The notes under the pieces were generated by a model. That model was not told the DNA's origin. It searched no databases and saw only the letters and a program-made list of their open reading frames with translations. Shown piece after piece: positions 35,871-44,448 of a stretch of 64,000 nt of DNA. The stretch's first letter is position 1; each line of letters opens with the position of its first letter. The DNA lies in the NCBI RefSeq assembly GCF_026278245.1, contig NZ_CP111079.1:3350501-3414500 (forward strand), read 5' to 3'. The DNA comes from Pontibacter kalidii. GTDB taxonomy: Bacteria; Bacteroidota; Bacteroidia; Cytophagales; Hymenobacteraceae. A program made the position numbers and the translations under genes.

Positions 35871-36092
35871 ATGACCTGGATAATAAAGAAACTGGTGCTG
35901 GGCGTGGTGTGGGTATATCAACACATGATCTCCCCGCTCACGCCCGCCGCCTGCCGCTACACCCCCACTTGCTCGCAGTACGCAGTGGAGGCGGTGAACA
36001 AGTATGGCCCGTTTAAAGGCGGATGGATGGCGCTGAAGCGCATTGGGCGGTGCCACCCGTGGGGTGGGAGCGGGTATGATCCGGTGAAGTAA
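35871..36092 (+). CDS. yidD: YidD, membrane protein insertion efficiency factor
   Basis: A 73-residue protein, full length for the family, starting MTWIIKK (ATG at 35871). The hallmark [20 protein letters not shown] with three conserved Cys is present, followed by [18 protein letters not shown] and [12 protein letters not shown]. It assists YidC-dependent insertion of inner-membrane proteins. It is divergent from the S46 peptidase and not next to rnpA or yidC as in many bacteria. Confidence 0.95.
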   Translation: MTWIIKKLVLGVVWVYQHMISPLTPAACRYTPTCSQYAVEAVNKYGPFKGGWMALKRIGRCHPWGGSGYDPVK

Positions 36093-36189
36093 ATTGTATA
36101 GACATCTTCCCCTTTTCTCGCGCAAGTCTTTTTTCATGGCGCAGGCGCCTGCTTGTGCCTTCATCACTTAGCTATTGCAGTTCCTCCGC

Positions 36190-36257
36190 TGGCGCGAGTT
36201 CGCAACCCGTGTCCTGTTATGGTGTCGGGTTTGCAACCCGACTGGCTCGCAGAGCCA
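36190..36257 (+). repeat. Three-hairpin repeat, copy 1
   Basis: Hairpin 1 GCGAGTTCGCAACCCGTG, spacer TGTTATGGT, hairpin 2 GTCGGGTTTGCAACCCGAC, hairpin 3 TGGCTCGCAGAGCCA. Copies at 39590-39659 and 40151-40217. Confidence 0.75.
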
Positions 36258-36444
36258 CACTTATACTTGGGCTATACTTCTTTACTGGAGCTATACTTTC
36301 TACTCTATTTATACTTGCTGCTATACTTGCCAATGACAGCGACAACACCGTCCCTCTTTTGTCATCCTGAAAGGATCTTGTGGGCAAGCTGCTGCAAGCG
36401 TATCCTTCCTGCTTGCAGGTTGCTTCCAGAACAACAGTTCCTAG

Positions 36445-36711
36445 TTATACTTGCATAGCTTCTTTATACTTTCCTAGCCGCTGCTTCCTTCCACTGGAAC
36501 CAAGCTATCCTTACTTGCTACCGTTCATCCACGGCTTTACAACCTACTCGCTTCATTTCATACTTTGGCTCGCTCTAGCCCGCGAGGGCTCGTCCTCGGG
36601 CATCGCGCGGCCTATTGAAGCTGCTCCTCGCTGGCGTTCCGGGCTGCTGAGCAAGCTCAGCACCGCATCAATAGAAGGCGCTCAACCCAAGGACTGGGAT
36701 CATTTCGATAG
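36445..36711 (-). repeat. Dispersed structured repeat, copy B
   Basis: Minus sense, about 267 bp. Contains TTGGGTTGAGCGCC and GCGCGATGCCC. Its stems differ in sequence from copies A, C and D but still pair: CTATTGA/TCAATAG and TGCTGAGC/GCTCAGCA. Confidence 0.85.
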
Positions 36712-36909
36712 CTGCCGTTCTTGCTTTACACCTCTCCCGAAGGTCGCGACCTGTCCGCCCAACGTCAGAAACTATGAAACTTATACTTCAGCAGTAGCAA
36801 TTACAGAACTCCCCTCCTTGGACAAGGAGGGGCAGGGGTGGTTGGACCCGGCACTGCAATCCTATCAATCCGCTCATCTCGTAAATCCTGATTCAGACAA
36901 GTATACGGT

Positions 36910-36942
36910 ATGGCTCTGCGAGCCAGTCGAGTTGCAAAATCC
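36910..36942 (-). repeat. Partial three-hairpin repeat
   Basis: Only hairpins 2 and 3 are present in minus sense: TGGCTCTGCGAGCCA next to GTCGAGTTGCAAAATCC. Confidence 0.55.
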
Positions 36943-37001
36943 TCCTAATAAAAGGAAGCGAACCTGAAGACTAGCACCAGAAGAGGTTCAGCCTCCGACG
37001 C

Positions 37002-37037
37002 CCAACTCTCTAACTCCTCAACTCTCTAACCCTCTCC
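37002..37037. repeat. GAGTTAR heptad repeat (minus sense)
   Basis: Five units of AACTCTCT/AACTCCTC type on the plus strand, 58 bases before the hexosaminidase start. Confidence 0.65.
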
Positions 37038-37095
37038 GCTAGCATTTCTATCAAATATTGCTTATTCTTGATGTTTGAACACCACTGTTACCTTC

Positions 37096-39423
37096 ATGAA
37101 CTTCAGAAAGAACATCACCCTGTTCCTCAGCCTTTTTTTCCTGCTGGGCACCGGCGGCACGTTTGCACAAAGCAACAGCCCTATCTCCATCATCCCGAAG
37201 CCGCAGCACCTAACATCACAAAACGGCCAATTTACGCTCAACGCCGACACTAAAATCCACGTGCCGGCTAAAAACGAGGAGCTGAAAAGTATAGCTGACA
37301 AGCTGGCCCAAAGTATAAAAACCGCTACCGGCGTGCAGCCGCAGGTCGTACTGAAAGACCCGAAAAAGAAGGCCAAAAACGTCATCCAGCTCAGCCTTAC
37401 CACTACGCCCGATACCTTAGGGAAAGAAGGCTATACACTGGAGGTAACGCCTGACCAAATCATACTTGCCGCCAACCAGCCCAATGGGCTTTTTATCGGT
37501 ACCCAAAGTATAAAGCAATTGCTGCCGCCTCAGTCCACCAAGGCGCCGGTAATAATCCCTGCGGTACGTATAGCCGATAAGCCCCGCTACGAGTGGCGCG
37601 GCATGCACCTGGACGTGACGCGTCATTTCATGCCGGTGGAGTTTGTGAAGCAGTACATCGATTACCTGGCCATGCACAAGCTCAACACCTTCCACTGGCA
37701 CCTGACCGACGACCAGGGCTGGCGCATCGAGATCAAAAAGCACCCGAAACTCACCGAGATCGGCGCCTGGCGCGACAGCACGCTGATCGGCCATTACTGG
37801 GACTTGCCGCAGACCTACGACGACAAACGACACGGCGGTTTTTATACCCAGGAACAGGTAAAGGAAGTGGTGAAGTATGCGCAGGAGCGTTACATCACGG
37901 TAGTGCCGGAGATCGAGATGCCAGGCCATGCACTGGCTGCACTGGCAACCTACCCGGAGCTGGCCTGTACGGCAGGGCCATTTAAAGTAGAAGGCAAGTG
38001 GGGGATTTTTAACGATATCTTCTGCGCCGGAAACGAGCAGACCTTTGCTTTTCTGGAGGATGTGCTGGTTGAGGTGATCGCCTTGTTCCCCAGCGAGTAC
38101 ATCCACATCGGCGGCGATGAGGCCCCGAAAACCCGCTGGAAAGAATGCCCCAAATGCCAGAAGCGCATTGCCGAAGAGGGGCTGAAAGACGAGCACGAAC
38201 TGCAAAGCTATTTTGTCCAGCGCATGGAGAAATTCCTCAACAGCAAGGGTCGTCAGATCATTGGTTGGGATGAGATTCTGGAAGGCGGACTGGCTCCGAA
38301 CGCGACCGTGATGAGCTGGCGCGGCGAGAAAGGCGGTATTGAGGCAGCCAAGCAGAACCATTACGTGGTGATGACGCCCGGCAACTATGTATACTTCGAC
38401 CACTACCAGGGCGACCGTGCGCTGGAGCCGGTGACCATTCATGGCGCTAACCCGCTTTCTAGGGTCTACTCCTACAACCCTACGCCGGCAGAGCTCTCCA
38501 AAGAAGAGCAAAAGTACATCCTGGGCGCCCAAGCCAACGTCTGGACCGAGTACATCCCCAATACCAAGCATGTGGAGTACATGGCTTTCCCGCGCATCTC
38601 GGCCCTGTCGGAAGTGCTCTGGACGCCGCTACACCTGAAAGACTGGGAAGACTTTAAAACGCGTATGCAGCAGCAGTACCAGCGCTACGATGCCATGGGC
38701 ATCAACTACGCCAAGAGCGCTTTCCAGGTGAAGCAGCAACTGCAGGTAGTTCCGGAGCGCAAAGCCGCCAAGGTGACGTTTACTACCGATGCTGCCGGAA
38801 CAGACATGTACTATACCCTGGATGGCTCCGAGCCAACAGCCAATTCGCAGAAATATACCGGGCCATTTGAGCTGACAAAAGCTGCTGTGATAAAGGCAGG
38901 CTCTTTCAAGGGCGGCCAACTGGTAGGCCAGGCCACGACCAAAGTATTTGACGCCCATAAAGCCTTCAACCGCAAGGTAACGCTGGCCAAGGAGCCGCAC
39001 CGCAGCTTCTCGCCGGGCACTGCTGCCCTGGTAAACGGCATCCACGGCACCACCGACCACTACGACGGCCACTGGCTGGGCTACCTGAAAGATGACCTGG
39101 AAGCTGTGATCGATCTGGAGCAGGTGCATTCTGTCAGCAAGATCAGCAGTTCTTACGTGCAGCACATTGGCTACCGCGTGTTCCTGCCAACGCAGGTAGA
39201 GTACGCCGTGTCGGAGGATGGCAAGAACTTTAAAACCGTGAAGGTGATCAGCAACACGGGCAAGGAAGAGGGCATTATGCGCAAAACGGTTGCCGCGGAG
39301 TTCCCGGCTACCAAGGCGCGCTACGTAAAAGTAACCGCCCGCAACGTAGGCATAGCCCCTGCCCAGTATCCGGTAGGCGGCCGCGAAACCTGGCTGCTGG
39401 TGGATGAGCTGAGCGTAGAGTAA
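37096..39423 (+). CDS. Beta-N-acetylhexosaminidase, glycoside hydrolase family 20
   Basis: A 775-residue secreted enzyme that releases terminal N-acetylhexosamine, for example from chitin oligomers or glycans. Signal peptide ends near GGTFAQ. GH20 N-terminal domain, then the (beta/alpha)8 barrel from YEWRGMHLDVTRHFMP. The catalytic pair is D341-E342 in HIGGDEAP, where the Glu is the acid and the Asp orients the substrate acetamido. After the barrel come a CHB_HEX-type beta domain (YYTLDGSEPTANSQKYTGPF) and an F5/8-type C-terminal domain. The true start is the ATG at 37096; the frame extends upstream only to a TTG. Confidence 0.93.
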   Translation: MNFRKNITLFLSLFFLLGTGGTFAQSNSPISIIPKPQHLTSQNGQFTLNADTKIHVPAKNEELKSIADKLAQSIKTATGVQPQVVLKDPKKKAKNVIQLSLTTTPDTLGKEGYTLEVTPDQIILAANQPNGLFIGTQSIKQLLPPQSTKAPVIIPAVRIADKPRYEWRGMHLDVTRHFMPVEFVKQYIDYLAMHKLNTFHWHLTDDQGWRIEIKKHPKLTEIGAWRDSTLIGHYWDLPQTYDDKRHGGFYTQEQVKEVVKYAQERYITVVPEIEMPGHALAALATYPELACTAGPFKVEGKWGIFNDIFCAGNEQTFAFLEDVLVEVIALFPSEYIHIGGDEAPKTRWKECPKCQKRIAEEGLKDEHELQSYFVQRMEKFLNSKGRQIIGWDEILEGGLAPNATVMSWRGEKGGIEAAKQNHYVVMTPGNYVYFDHYQGDRALEPVTIHGANPLSRVYSYNPTPAELSKEEQKYILGAQANVWTEYIPNTKHVEYMAFPRISALSEVLWTPLHLKDWEDFKTRMQQQYQRYDAMGINYAKSAFQVKQQLQVVPERKAAKVTFTTDAAGTDMYYTLDGSEPTANSQKYTGPFELTKAAVIKAGSFKGGQLVGQATTKVFDAHKAFNRKVTLAKEPHRSFSPGTAALVNGIHGTTDHYDGHWLGYLKDDLEAVIDLEQVHSVSKISSSYVQHIGYRVFLPTQVEYAVSEDGKNFKTVKVISNTGKEEGIMRKTVAAEFPATKARYVKVTARNVGIAPAQYPVGGRETWLLVDELSVE

Positions 39424-39451
39424 GCATAAACCCAAAGTCCTGATTGCACCT

Positions 39452-39505
39452 CTCCGGCCCCTTAAAAGGTAAGTTTATACTTATCCTTTTAAGGGGCCGG
39501 AGCTA
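39452..39505 (+). terminator. Intrinsic terminator of the hexosaminidase gene
   Basis: CTCCGGCCCCTTAAAAGG (39452-39469) pairs with CCTTTTAAGGGGCCGGAG (39485-39502); a T-rich stretch follows. Confidence 0.88.
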
Positions 39506-39589
39506 TTTTATTACTCCCAGGAGCATCTCAGCACACGACTACATCCCTCTACCCCCTTCAAAAGGCAGGGCCGTTTCATTCCCACTTGC

Positions 39590-39659
39590 TGCCGCGGGTT
39601 TGCAACCCGTGCCTTGTTTATGAGGTCGGATTTGTAATCCGACTGGGCCGGAGGCCCAA
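39590..39659 (+). repeat. Three-hairpin repeat, copy 2
   Basis: CGGGTTTGCAACCCG, then GTCGGATTTGTAATCCGAC, then TGGGCCGGAGGCCCA. The stems differ from copy 1 yet pair fully. Confidence 0.75.
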
Positions 39660-39670
39660 AATAGCCGGTC

Positions 39671-39692
39671 ACGAGCGTAGACGCTCGCGCCA
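39671..39692. repeat. Single-hairpin GCGCCA repeat
   Basis: ACGAGCGTAGACGCTCGCGCCA: stem GAGCGT/ACGCTC followed by the constant GCGCCA. Confidence 0.6.
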
Positions 39693-39806
39693 TAACAAGC
39701 GAGTTTACCAGAATGAAACAGCCTTGCCTTCAAAGGAGAACTATACCACCACAGCCCTCCCCTAAGAACAAGGGAGAGAGTACAGTTCAAGCTCCGTCAG
39801 CTCTTG

Positions 39807-40060
39807 CTATCGAATGATTCCCAGCCTTTGGGTTGAGCGCCTTGTAGATTTCCGGTGCCGAAGGCATTGCGACGACAGGAGCAAAGGAAATGTACACAGC
39901 GCGATGCCCGAAGGCGAGGCCTCCCGGCCTAGGAGGGAGCCAAAGCTGGAGATGAAAAGATAGGTTTGTAAGACTGGGGATGAACGGAAGCTAGCAAGAA
40001 TAGCTTAGTTCGAGTGGAAGGAAGCAGCGGGTAGGGAAAAATAAATCGGCAAGTATAAAG
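39807..40060 (+). repeat. Dispersed structured repeat, copy C
   Basis: About 254 bp, closest to copy A (roughly four of five bases alike by eye). Stem 1 reads TGTAGATTTCC against GGAAATGTACA, one mismatch in 11. Confidence 0.85.
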
Positions 40061-40063
40061 TAT

Positions 40064-40127
40064 AGCTTACGCGGACTAGGAAGTCCGCGTAAGCTGTAGC
40101 TTTAGTTCCGGACAAGGATGTCCGGAA
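40064..40127. repeat. Two adjacent hairpins with identical AGGA loops
   Basis: Stem of 14 bp at 40064-40095 (AGCTTACGCGGACT and its complement) and stem of 9 bp at 40106-40127 (TTCCGGACA and its complement), both closing AGGA. Confidence 0.7.
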
Positions 40128-40150
40128 CAGCCCTGTATAAAGTATAAGTA

Positions 40151-40217
40151 TGGCTTTTGAAGCCAGTTGGATTGCAAACCCAACATCATAGTAGGCACGA
40201 GTTGCAAACTCGCGCCA
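40151..40217 (-). repeat. Three-hairpin repeat, copy 3
   Basis: Minus sense: TGGCGCGAGTTTGCAACTCG, then GTTGGGTTTGCAATCCAAC, then TGGCTTCAAAAGCCA. Confidence 0.75.
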
Positions 40218-40247
40218 GCAGGGTTTCGAGTGGTAGGAGGCTGCGGC

Positions 40248-40267
40248 ACAAGCGGACGCTTGCGCCA
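40248..40267. repeat. Single-hairpin GCGCCA repeat
   Basis: ACAAGCGGACGCTTGCGCCA. Near-identical copies at 26257-26276, 53787-53806 and 54323-54342. Confidence 0.65.
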
Positions 40268-40363
40268 GAGGAAGAGGATAGACAGTGGTCAGTAATAGAT
40301 TTATACTTCCACAGTATCTCTAAATCTCAATTTGAGTTATAGCCAATACAACCCCTTTATACT

Positions 40364-41416
40364 TTACCAGAACACTGGCCGCTCGGTGGTGCTGTTGGTA
40401 ATCACCCGGCAATCATCCGGAAAAACGTATGGCCCGATGCGTACGCCCAGCTCCTCCCGCCGGATGACCAGGCTGCTCCTGGTTACCGCCGAAGCTCCGA
40501 AAAAGCCCAGCGCCCGCTCGCCGGTGACCGTGTTGGTGATGTTGCCGATGATGGTAGCCGGAGGCGGATCTTGTATACTTCCGCCGTTCTCGATCTGGGC
40601 CTTCAGAATGCGCCAGAAATCATAAGCGGCCTCCGAAAGAGAGAGTTGCTTTACCTCGAGGTGGTATTTGGTGCCGAAAGCTTGCTCTGTTACGGGGATT
40701 TGGGTTACGACATGCCGGCTCAGGAGGCCGCCGTTCAGCAGCCTGTCTTCCTGCACGTTTACGCTGTTGGTGGGGCCGGTCACCCAGCATACCTCGCAGC
40801 AATCCTTGGGCCTTGGCACCCGCACGCCTCTTATTTTTTCAGTATAATCCCAGGGCTGAGTATTCACCTGAAAGGTGCTCTGCCATTGCCACAGGTAGTA
40901 GTTCTTTTCTGTTTCCGGGTCTGGGGCATCAAGCAGCACATCCACCACATGGATCGTTACCTCCACATCTTCTTCGTTCAGGACCTGCTGCGGGCGCACC
41001 TCAAAGTATAAACTATCGATGGGCGGCACGGGCCGGAGCGTTTCGGGGACAGACGTATAGGTTTCTCCGCTTTTGGTTCGGATGCTCAAGGTATACGTAC
41101 TGCCCAGCTGCCCCTGCAGGCCCGCCACGCTGGTCTGGTAGCGGCCCGGCGCTGTTTCGGTGAGCGTTTCCTGGTTTCCCTTATCGTCAGAAAGTATAAG
41201 GGTGGCTCCCATTTCCACGGCGCTCCAGTTGTCGGCGTAGCTGTCGTAAGGTTTGCTGCGGCTCAGCCGCACAGTGTAGGGGCCCGGCTCGTTGGTGATC
41301 AGGCCGTCTACTACCAGCATTTCCGCCTGGTCGTCTATCTCCAGGTCCAGTGGGTCAATGCAGCTGTTCATCAGCAGCAAGGCTATACTTAAAATGAGAT
41401 GAAATCCACTTTTCAT
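40364..41416 (-). CDS. DUF4249 outer-membrane lipoprotein partner of a TonB receptor
   Basis: A 350-residue lipoprotein; lipobox MNSC near residue 19. EMLVVDGLITNEPGPYTVRLSRSKPY is the DUF4249 start, followed by Ig-like beta strands. In Bacteroidota this family is encoded with TonB-dependent receptors and probably caps the receptor as SusD does. It starts 6 bases after the receptor gene. Confidence 0.9.
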   Translation of the reverse strand: MKSGFHLILSIALLLMNSCIDPLDLEIDDQAEMLVVDGLITNEPGPYTVRLSRSKPYDSYADNWSAVEMGATLILSDDKGNQETLTETAPGRYQTSVAGLQGQLGSTYTLSIRTKSGETYTSVPETLRPVPPIDSLYFEVRPQQVLNEEDVEVTIHVVDVLLDAPDPETEKNYYLWQWQSTFQVNTQPWDYTEKIRGVRVPRPKDCCEVCWVTGPTNSVNVQEDRLLNGGLLSRHVVTQIPVTEQAFGTKYHLEVKQLSLSEAAYDFWRILKAQIENGGSIQDPPPATIIGNITNTVTGERALGFFGASAVTRSSLVIRREELGVRIGPYVFPDDCRVITNSTTERPVFW

Positions 41417-41422
41417 ATTGCG

Positions 41423-43795
41423 TTACCTAAACTTGAAATCATAGGATATAGAGGGCAGCGGCACGCCCACCACCGCCAGTTGGTAGGCTCTGGGCGGAGA
41501 GCCGTATACTTGCCGGAAGAAAACCGAGTACGGATTTTTGCGCCCATACACGTTATAGAGCGAGAGGTTCCAGGTTCCTTCCCGGCGTCTGCCCTTTGCT
41601 TTGTCCGGCAGCAGCGACAGCGACAGGTCGAGCCGGTGGTAATCGGGGATGCGCTGCTGGTTACGGTCGCCGAAGTGGGGCACAATGAAATCGCCTATTA
41701 CGTAATGCGAGAGCGGGGCCGTGATGGGGCGGCCAGTGCTGTAGGTAAAGGTTGCTGCCAATAGCCAGCGCTTGCCTGTTTCGTAGCTGCCCACCAGGTT
41801 TAAAGTATGAGGCTTGTCGTAGCTGGTCGGGTAATACGCGCCCTTGTTCACGGTTTCTTCTTCCGTTGCGCCCTGTACGGCAATCTCGGAGCGGGCGTAG
41901 GTGTAGTTCAGCCAGCCCGTCAGGCGCCCGCTCACTTTGCTTATACTTGCCTCCACGCCATAGGCCCTGCCTTCGCCTGCCAGCAAATCCGCCTCCAGCG
42001 TTTGGTTCAGGTATAAATTGGCCCCGTTTTTATAGTCCAGCATGTGCTCAATTCTTTTGTAATACCCTTCTACCGAGGCCTCTATGCTGTTCTTTCTGAA
42101 ATTGCGAAAGTAGCCCAGGCTCACCTGGTCCCCGATCTGCGGCTTTATGTGGGTGTTGCTGCTTTTCCAGAAGTCGGTGGGTGAGATAGTGGTGGTGTTG
42201 GAGATGAGGTGGAGGTACTGCCGGTGGCGGTTATAGCCTAGCTTGACAGCACTGCGCTCATCCAAAGTATAGTTCACCGAGAAACGTGGCTCGGCGCCGT
42301 GGTAACTCTCGATTACTTCCCCGCTGCCGTAGCGCAAGGTATCCATAATCGTGCGCTCCTGCTTGGGCACGCCCGGCTGATACCGGTATACTTGCCCGGC
42401 CCCGTAGGTAGCGTAAAACGAATAACGCAGGCCATACATGACAGCTAACTTGGGCGAGAGCCGCACCTCATCGTTCCAGTACAGGGCGCTCTCCAGCGCC
42501 TGCTCCGGCTGCAGCTGCACCGGCAGCACCTGTGATTCGGCCGAGGTAGGCGTTAGTTTGCCCTGCTCAAACGTATAATCCAGGGCTGCCACCCCGAAGT
42601 GGATTATGTGTTTGCCAGTGGCCAGGGCAAAATCCGCCTTTATACTTTTCAGTTCGATACCGTTGCTGTACTCCGAGGCATTTACCCGCTGCTCCGATGT
42701 CACTTTAAAAGTATAATCCGTGTACACCCCGCTGAGGCTCATGGAGAGGCCGGGGCTGAAGCGGTACGAATAGGCAGCCGTGGCTGCGTTGGTAGTCCAG
42801 TTGTAGAGCGTATCGCCTGAAAAGCCGAACTCATCAAAGCTGCGGTAACCGGAAAGCGATAGCTTGCTGCGCTCGTTAAAACTATGGCTGATCTTAGCGG
42901 AGGCATCGTAGAAAGCGGCGTGGCTGTTGCGGAGGTTTGCGTCGGGCATCTTGCGCAAGAGCCAGTCGGAGTAGGAGCTGCGGCCGGCTACCAGAAAAGA
43001 GGTTTTATTTTTGATAATGGGTCCCTCCACCGCCAGCCTGGCAGAAATAAGCCCGATGCCGCCGCTAAGTATAAAATCCTCCCGGCTCCCCTCCCGCTGC
43101 CTTACATCCAGCACCGAGGAGATGCGCCCGCCATACTGCGCCGGCACGCCGCCGCGGTAGAGCGTCACGTCCTCCACTGCATCGGGGTTAAACACTGAAA
43201 AGAAACCGAACAAATGGGAGCTGTTAAACAGCGGCGCGCCATCCAGAAGGATAAGGTTCTGGTCTACGCTCCCGCCGCGCACGTTAAAGCCCGTTGCCGC
43301 CTCGCCTACCGAGCTCACGCCCGGCAGCAGCTTTATACTTTTCACCACGTCCACCTCCCCCAGAAAGGCAGGCACCGATTTAATGGTGTTGATGTTAAGG
43401 CTCGTGATGCCGCCCTGCACGCTCCGGATGTTGTCATGCGCCGGCTTCTGCCCCACTACCCCCACCTCCGATAGCTGCACCGACGACCGCACCAGCGGCA
43501 CGTCCAGCGTGGTGTTGCCGTTAAGGCGAACCGTTGCCCTGGTGTAGCCCAAGTATGAAATAAACAGGGCATTGCTTCCGGCAGGCAGGGACAGTTCGAA
43601 ATAGCCGTTTTCGTCTGTGGTGGCACCCGTGCTACTTCCTTCCACCACTACGGCGGCACCAGCAATGGCCTCCCCTGTCTGGGCGTCGCGCACGGTTCCG
43701 CGTACGGTGGTAACGCTGCCGGTTTGCGCCAACGCATACGTATGCCCGCAGAGCATCAGAACAGCCACAAAAAGCCTGAGCGCGAGCAACCGCAT
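41423..43795 (-). CDS. TonB-dependent receptor with N-terminal carboxypeptidase-like domain
   Basis: A 790-residue outer-membrane importer. Signal peptide ends near AYALAQ. A CarboxypepD_reg-like domain (GTVRDAQTGEAIAGAAVVVEG through DVPLV) precedes the plug (LLPGVSSVGEAATGFNVRGG, DGAPLFNSSHLFG) and the 22-strand barrel ending in an aromatic residue (YDFKFR). The C-terminal DUF4249 partner follows in an operon. Substrate unknown; iron-siderophore or an organic ligand are both possible. Confidence 0.92.
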   Translation of the reverse strand: MRLLALRLFVAVLMLCGHTYALAQTGSVTTVRGTVRDAQTGEAIAGAAVVVEGSSTGATTDENGYFELSLPAGSNALFISYLGYTRATVRLNGNTTLDVPLVRSSVQLSEVGVVGQKPAHDNIRSVQGGITSLNINTIKSVPAFLGEVDVVKSIKLLPGVSSVGEAATGFNVRGGSVDQNLILLDGAPLFNSSHLFGFFSVFNPDAVEDVTLYRGGVPAQYGGRISSVLDVRQREGSREDFILSGGIGLISARLAVEGPIIKNKTSFLVAGRSSYSDWLLRKMPDANLRNSHAAFYDASAKISHSFNERSKLSLSGYRSFDEFGFSGDTLYNWTTNAATAAYSYRFSPGLSMSLSGVYTDYTFKVTSEQRVNASEYSNGIELKSIKADFALATGKHIIHFGVAALDYTFEQGKLTPTSAESQVLPVQLQPEQALESALYWNDEVRLSPKLAVMYGLRYSFYATYGAGQVYRYQPGVPKQERTIMDTLRYGSGEVIESYHGAEPRFSVNYTLDERSAVKLGYNRHRQYLHLISNTTTISPTDFWKSSNTHIKPQIGDQVSLGYFRNFRKNSIEASVEGYYKRIEHMLDYKNGANLYLNQTLEADLLAGEGRAYGVEASISKVSGRLTGWLNYTYARSEIAVQGATEEETVNKGAYYPTSYDKPHTLNLVGSYETGKRWLLAATFTYSTGRPITAPLSHYVIGDFIVPHFGDRNQQRIPDYHRLDLSLSLLPDKAKGRRREGTWNLSLYNVYGRKNPYSVFFRQVYGSPPRAYQLAVVGVPLPSISYDFKFR

Positions 43796-43917
43796 AAAGG
43801 TTTGCGTTATACTTGGGTTAGCTGAGGGTTCTGCCGGGGTTTATACTGCCAGGGGGCTGCATGAGAGAAAGGCAGACTTGTGCAGCCTGCCTCTTCCCAA
43901 GCAAAGCAAATCAACGT

Positions 43918-44436
43918 TCATTCAAACTCGAATCCGGTTTTTCGGTGGCCGTACACGTGGTAAGTGGTGCCAAAGGGGTCGGGGTTGCCCTCCGCGTCTG
44001 TGTCATCGCTGAATGAAACCTTGAAGTAGATGCTGTCCCGCATGAGGTTGTTCACTTCCACGGCATTCAGGAAAACCTGCCCGTCGGTGATGGTGACCTG
44101 CGAGTTATAGTACATATTCTCAAGGTTCTCCCCCCCAAAGGTCAGGTTGTCGATGTTAATAGGAGTCTTTACCTTAAAACCCCATATATGGCCCTCATCA
44201 TCTACCCATACCTCCGTAGGTATATTGGCAGACGTGTTGTAGATCAGCACCTCCGTAGGCTCGATCAATGGCTCAAACTGCCCGGGAGCGGTCTCTAAGT
44301 TAAGGGTCACCACCCAATCGCCCGAGATGGGGTAGGTGGCGGTATACTCAATATCTTCATCGTCATCATCATCGCAGGAGGTGAAAGCACCGAGCGAGAG
44401 GAACAGGGTCAGCAGTAAAGTATATTTCAATTTCAT
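43918..44436 (-). CDS. Lipoprotein, lipid-binding hydrolase-like (PF12888 type)
   Basis: A 172-residue lipoprotein; lipobox FTSC followed by a run of Asp and Glu (export signal of surface lipoproteins in Bacteroidota). ISGDWVVTLNLE, IWGFKVKTPIN and the ending GTTYHVYGHRKTGF fit the Lipid_bd family seen in sus-like loci. Last of four genes behind susC. Confidence 0.75.
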   Translation of the reverse strand: MKLKYTLLLTLFLSLGAFTSCDDDDDEDIEYTATYPISGDWVVTLNLETAPGQFEPLIEPTEVLIYNTSANIPTEVWVDDEGHIWGFKVKTPINIDNLTFGGENLENMYYNSQVTITDGQVFLNAVEVNNLMRDSIYFKVSFSDDTDAEGNPDPFGTTYHVYGHRKTGFEFE

Positions 44437-44448
44437 AACGGTACAGGT

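Larger units (their letters stand above)
36093..37095. other. 1-kb repeat-rich spacer
   Basis: No gene. Contents in order: a minus-sense single-hairpin repeat (36137-36158), a three-hairpin repeat (36190-36257), a run with many TATACTT words (36260-36330), structured repeat copy B (36445-36711), partial GGTCGCGACCTGTCC (36741-36756), the CCCCTCCTT hairpin (36811-36832), a partial three-hairpin repeat (36910-36942) and a heptad run (37002-37037). The hexosaminidase promoter should lie in the last 60 bases. Confidence 0.7.
39424..40363. other. Repeat-rich spacer between convergent genes
   Basis: No gene in 940 bases. It holds a terminator, three-hairpin repeat copy 2 with a single-hairpin repeat behind it, structured repeat copy C, two hairpins with AGGA loops (40064-40127), three-hairpin repeat copy 3 and one single-hairpin repeat (40248-40267). 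Confidence 0.7.

Noticed and set aside
35808..36167. 119-residue minus-strand frame over yidD
   Set aside because: It is the shadow of yidD, whose Cys motif and length are unmistakable.
36380..36967. 195-residue plus-strand frame over repeat copy B
   Set aside because: It runs through the dispersed structured repeat and other repeats; the frame is not kept in copies A, C or D.
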